Assembly: GCA_900547455.1 (NCBI GenBank)
Contig: URGV01000025.1
Coordinates: 1-30,043 of the forward strand
Direction of reading: 5' to 3'
From: an uncultured Oscillospiraceae bacterium
Lineage (GTDB): Bacteria > Bacillota > Clostridia > Oscillospirales > Ruminococcaceae
Length of the DNA: 30,043 nucleotides
Position numbers and translations under genes: made by a program. Shown in pieces: positions 29,086 through 30,043 of the stretch (position 1 is the stretch's first letter; each line of letters opens with the position of its first letter). Under the pieces are notes generated by a model. The model ran no database searches. It was not told the DNA's origin and saw nothing but the letters and a program-made list of their open reading frames with translations.

Positions 29086-29928
29086 ATGGAAAACCTGTCC
29101 AACATCTCGGTGATTCGGGATGTGCTTTCCCGCCACGGCTTTTCTTTTTCCAAGGGGCTGGGACAAAATTTTCTGATTAACCCCACCGTCTGCCCCCGCA
29201 TGGCCGAGATGGGCAACGCAAAGCCCGGCTGGGGCATCATCGAGATCGGCGCGGGGGTCGGGGTGCTGACCGCCGAGCTTGCCCGCCGCGCGGACAAGGT
29301 GGTCTGCATCGAGATCGACAGCCGCCTGCTGCCGGTGCTGGACGAGACGCTGGCAGAGTTTGACAACATCAAGATCGTCAACGAGGATGTGCTCAAGGTC
29401 GATCTGCACAAGCTGATCGAGCAGGAGTTTGCGGGAATGCCGGTGGCGGTCTGCGCCAATCTCCCCTATTACATCACCTCGCCCATCATCATGAACCTGC
29501 TGGAAGCGCACCTGCCCATCGTCTCGCTGACGGTGATGGTGCAGAAGGAGGCCGCCGCGCGTCTGTGCGCCGAGCCGGGCAGCCGGGAGGTGGGGGCGGT
29601 GTCCATCGCGGTGCGCTACTACAGCGATCCGAAGATTCTGTTCCAGGTTTCGCGCGGGTCTTTTCTGCCCGCGCCGGATGTGGACTCCACCGTCATCCGT
29701 CTGGATGTGCGCGACCATCCGCCGGTGGAGGTGGGCAGTGAGGAGCAGTTTTTTAAGGTGGTGCGCGCGGCCTTCTCGCAGCGCAGAAAGACGCTGCCGA
29801 ACACCCTTTCGGCGGGGTTAGGCATCCCGAAGGCGCAGGCCATCGAGATGCTGGAGAAGGCGGGTATCCCCACAAACCTGCGCGCCGAACAGCTCACCCT
29901 CGACCAATTCGCCTTACTTTCTTTTTAG
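29086..29928 (+). CDS. rsmA: 16S rRNA dimethyladenosine transferase RsmA/KsgA (280 aa)
   Basis: Dimethylates the two adjacent adenines of the 16S helix-45 loop late in 30S assembly, using S-adenosylmethionine. LGQNFLINP (substrate region), SAM motif I EIGAGVGVLT (residues 53-62), VCIEIDSRLLPVL, motif IV NLPYYIT (N125), and RAAFSQRRKTLPNTL at the C-terminal domain identify it. AAAGGAG precedes the ATG. The C-terminus LTLDQFALLSF is odd: the final Leu-Leu-Ser-Phe and the TAG stop lie in the dispersed repeat starting at 29913, so an insertion has replaced the original end by a few residues. Confidence 0.97.
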   Translation: MENLSNISVIRDVLSRHGFSFSKGLGQNFLINPTVCPRMAEMGNAKPGWGIIEIGAGVGVLTAELARRADKVVCIEIDSRLLPVLDETLAEFDNIKIVNEDVLKVDLHKLIEQEFAGMPVAVCANLPYYITSPIIMNLLEAHLPIVSLTVMVQKEAAARLCAEPGSREVGAVSIAVRYYSDPKILFQVSRGSFLPAPDVDSTVIRLDVRDHPPVEVGSEEQFFKVVRAAFSQRRKTLPNTLSAGLGIPKAQAIEMLEKAGIPTNLRAEQLTLDQFALLSF

Positions 29929-30043
29929 TAAAAAAAGAAAGTAAGCAAAGAAAAAACTTCACGCTTCGCGACGCATGAACGTGAGGTACTGCAAAATAAA
30001 GTTTTCGCCAGCCTTTTTCAAAAGGCTGTGGTTTCCAAAGGCA
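29913..30043. repeat. Dispersed hairpin-rich repeat, copy 2 (cut by window end)
   Basis: Identical over all 131 visible bases to 28673-28803 (constant offset 1240). It begins inside the last codons of rsmA. The rest of the element lies beyond the window. Confidence 0.92.

Overview
The window looks like a chromosomal segment from a moderately high-GC gut-type Clostridia, most likely Oscillospiraceae/Ruminococcaceae. This is inferred from the gene families (DegV, EcsC, HAAS/DUF4097, PBSX-type phage genes, ECF S component), strong AGGAGG ribosome binding sites and consensus sigma-A promoters. No rRNA, tRNA or marker gene fixes the taxon.

Region 1 (1-1365) has the last codons of a probable surface protein, then three tandem units of about 318 bp. 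I read these as three type I toxin-antitoxin modules. Each has a 26-29 residue hydrophobic peptide gene on the minus strand with its own promoter and a Shine-Dalgarno hairpin. Each also has a convergent plus-strand promoter that would make an antisense RNA of about 100 nt ending at the toxin stop codon. These peptides are too short for most gene callers.

Region 2 (1366-9689) is housekeeping and accessory genes on the plus strand: a ChrB-N-like protein with HflX and EcsC; a PadR regulator with a HAAS/DUF4097 protein; a vitamin B6 group (pyridoxamine kinase, ECF S component, short radical SAM protein); and a G5/3D cell wall protein behind a perfect promoter.

Region 3 (9984-22747) is a compact 12.8-kb block of 20 tightly packed plus-strand phage structural genes: terminase small and large subunits, portal, protease/scaffold, capsid cement, capsid, connectors, contractile sheath, tube, baseplate and a short fibre. 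The terminase, protease and capsid look intact. There is no integrase, repressor, replication gene, holin or endolysin. The tape-measure position holds only a 126-residue Pro/Gln-rich protein. The block is bounded by terminators and has about the size and content of a gene transfer agent or a domesticated PBSX-like particle with a very short contractile tail. This is the best candidate for an undescribed system here.

Region 4 (22807-27015, minus strand) has a polyamine-type GNAT acetyltransferase with a possible leader peptide, a secreted thioredoxin-fold/helical-repeat fusion, a TIGR04076-type protein, dCMP deaminase and DegV. Region 5 (27280-30043, plus strand) has DeoD, cytidine deaminase, a DUF4177 protein and RsmA. 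A dispersed repeat made of consecutive perfect hairpins follows both the DUF4177 gene and rsmA, and in the second case supplies the end of the rsmA reading frame. All functions are read from sequence without database searches.
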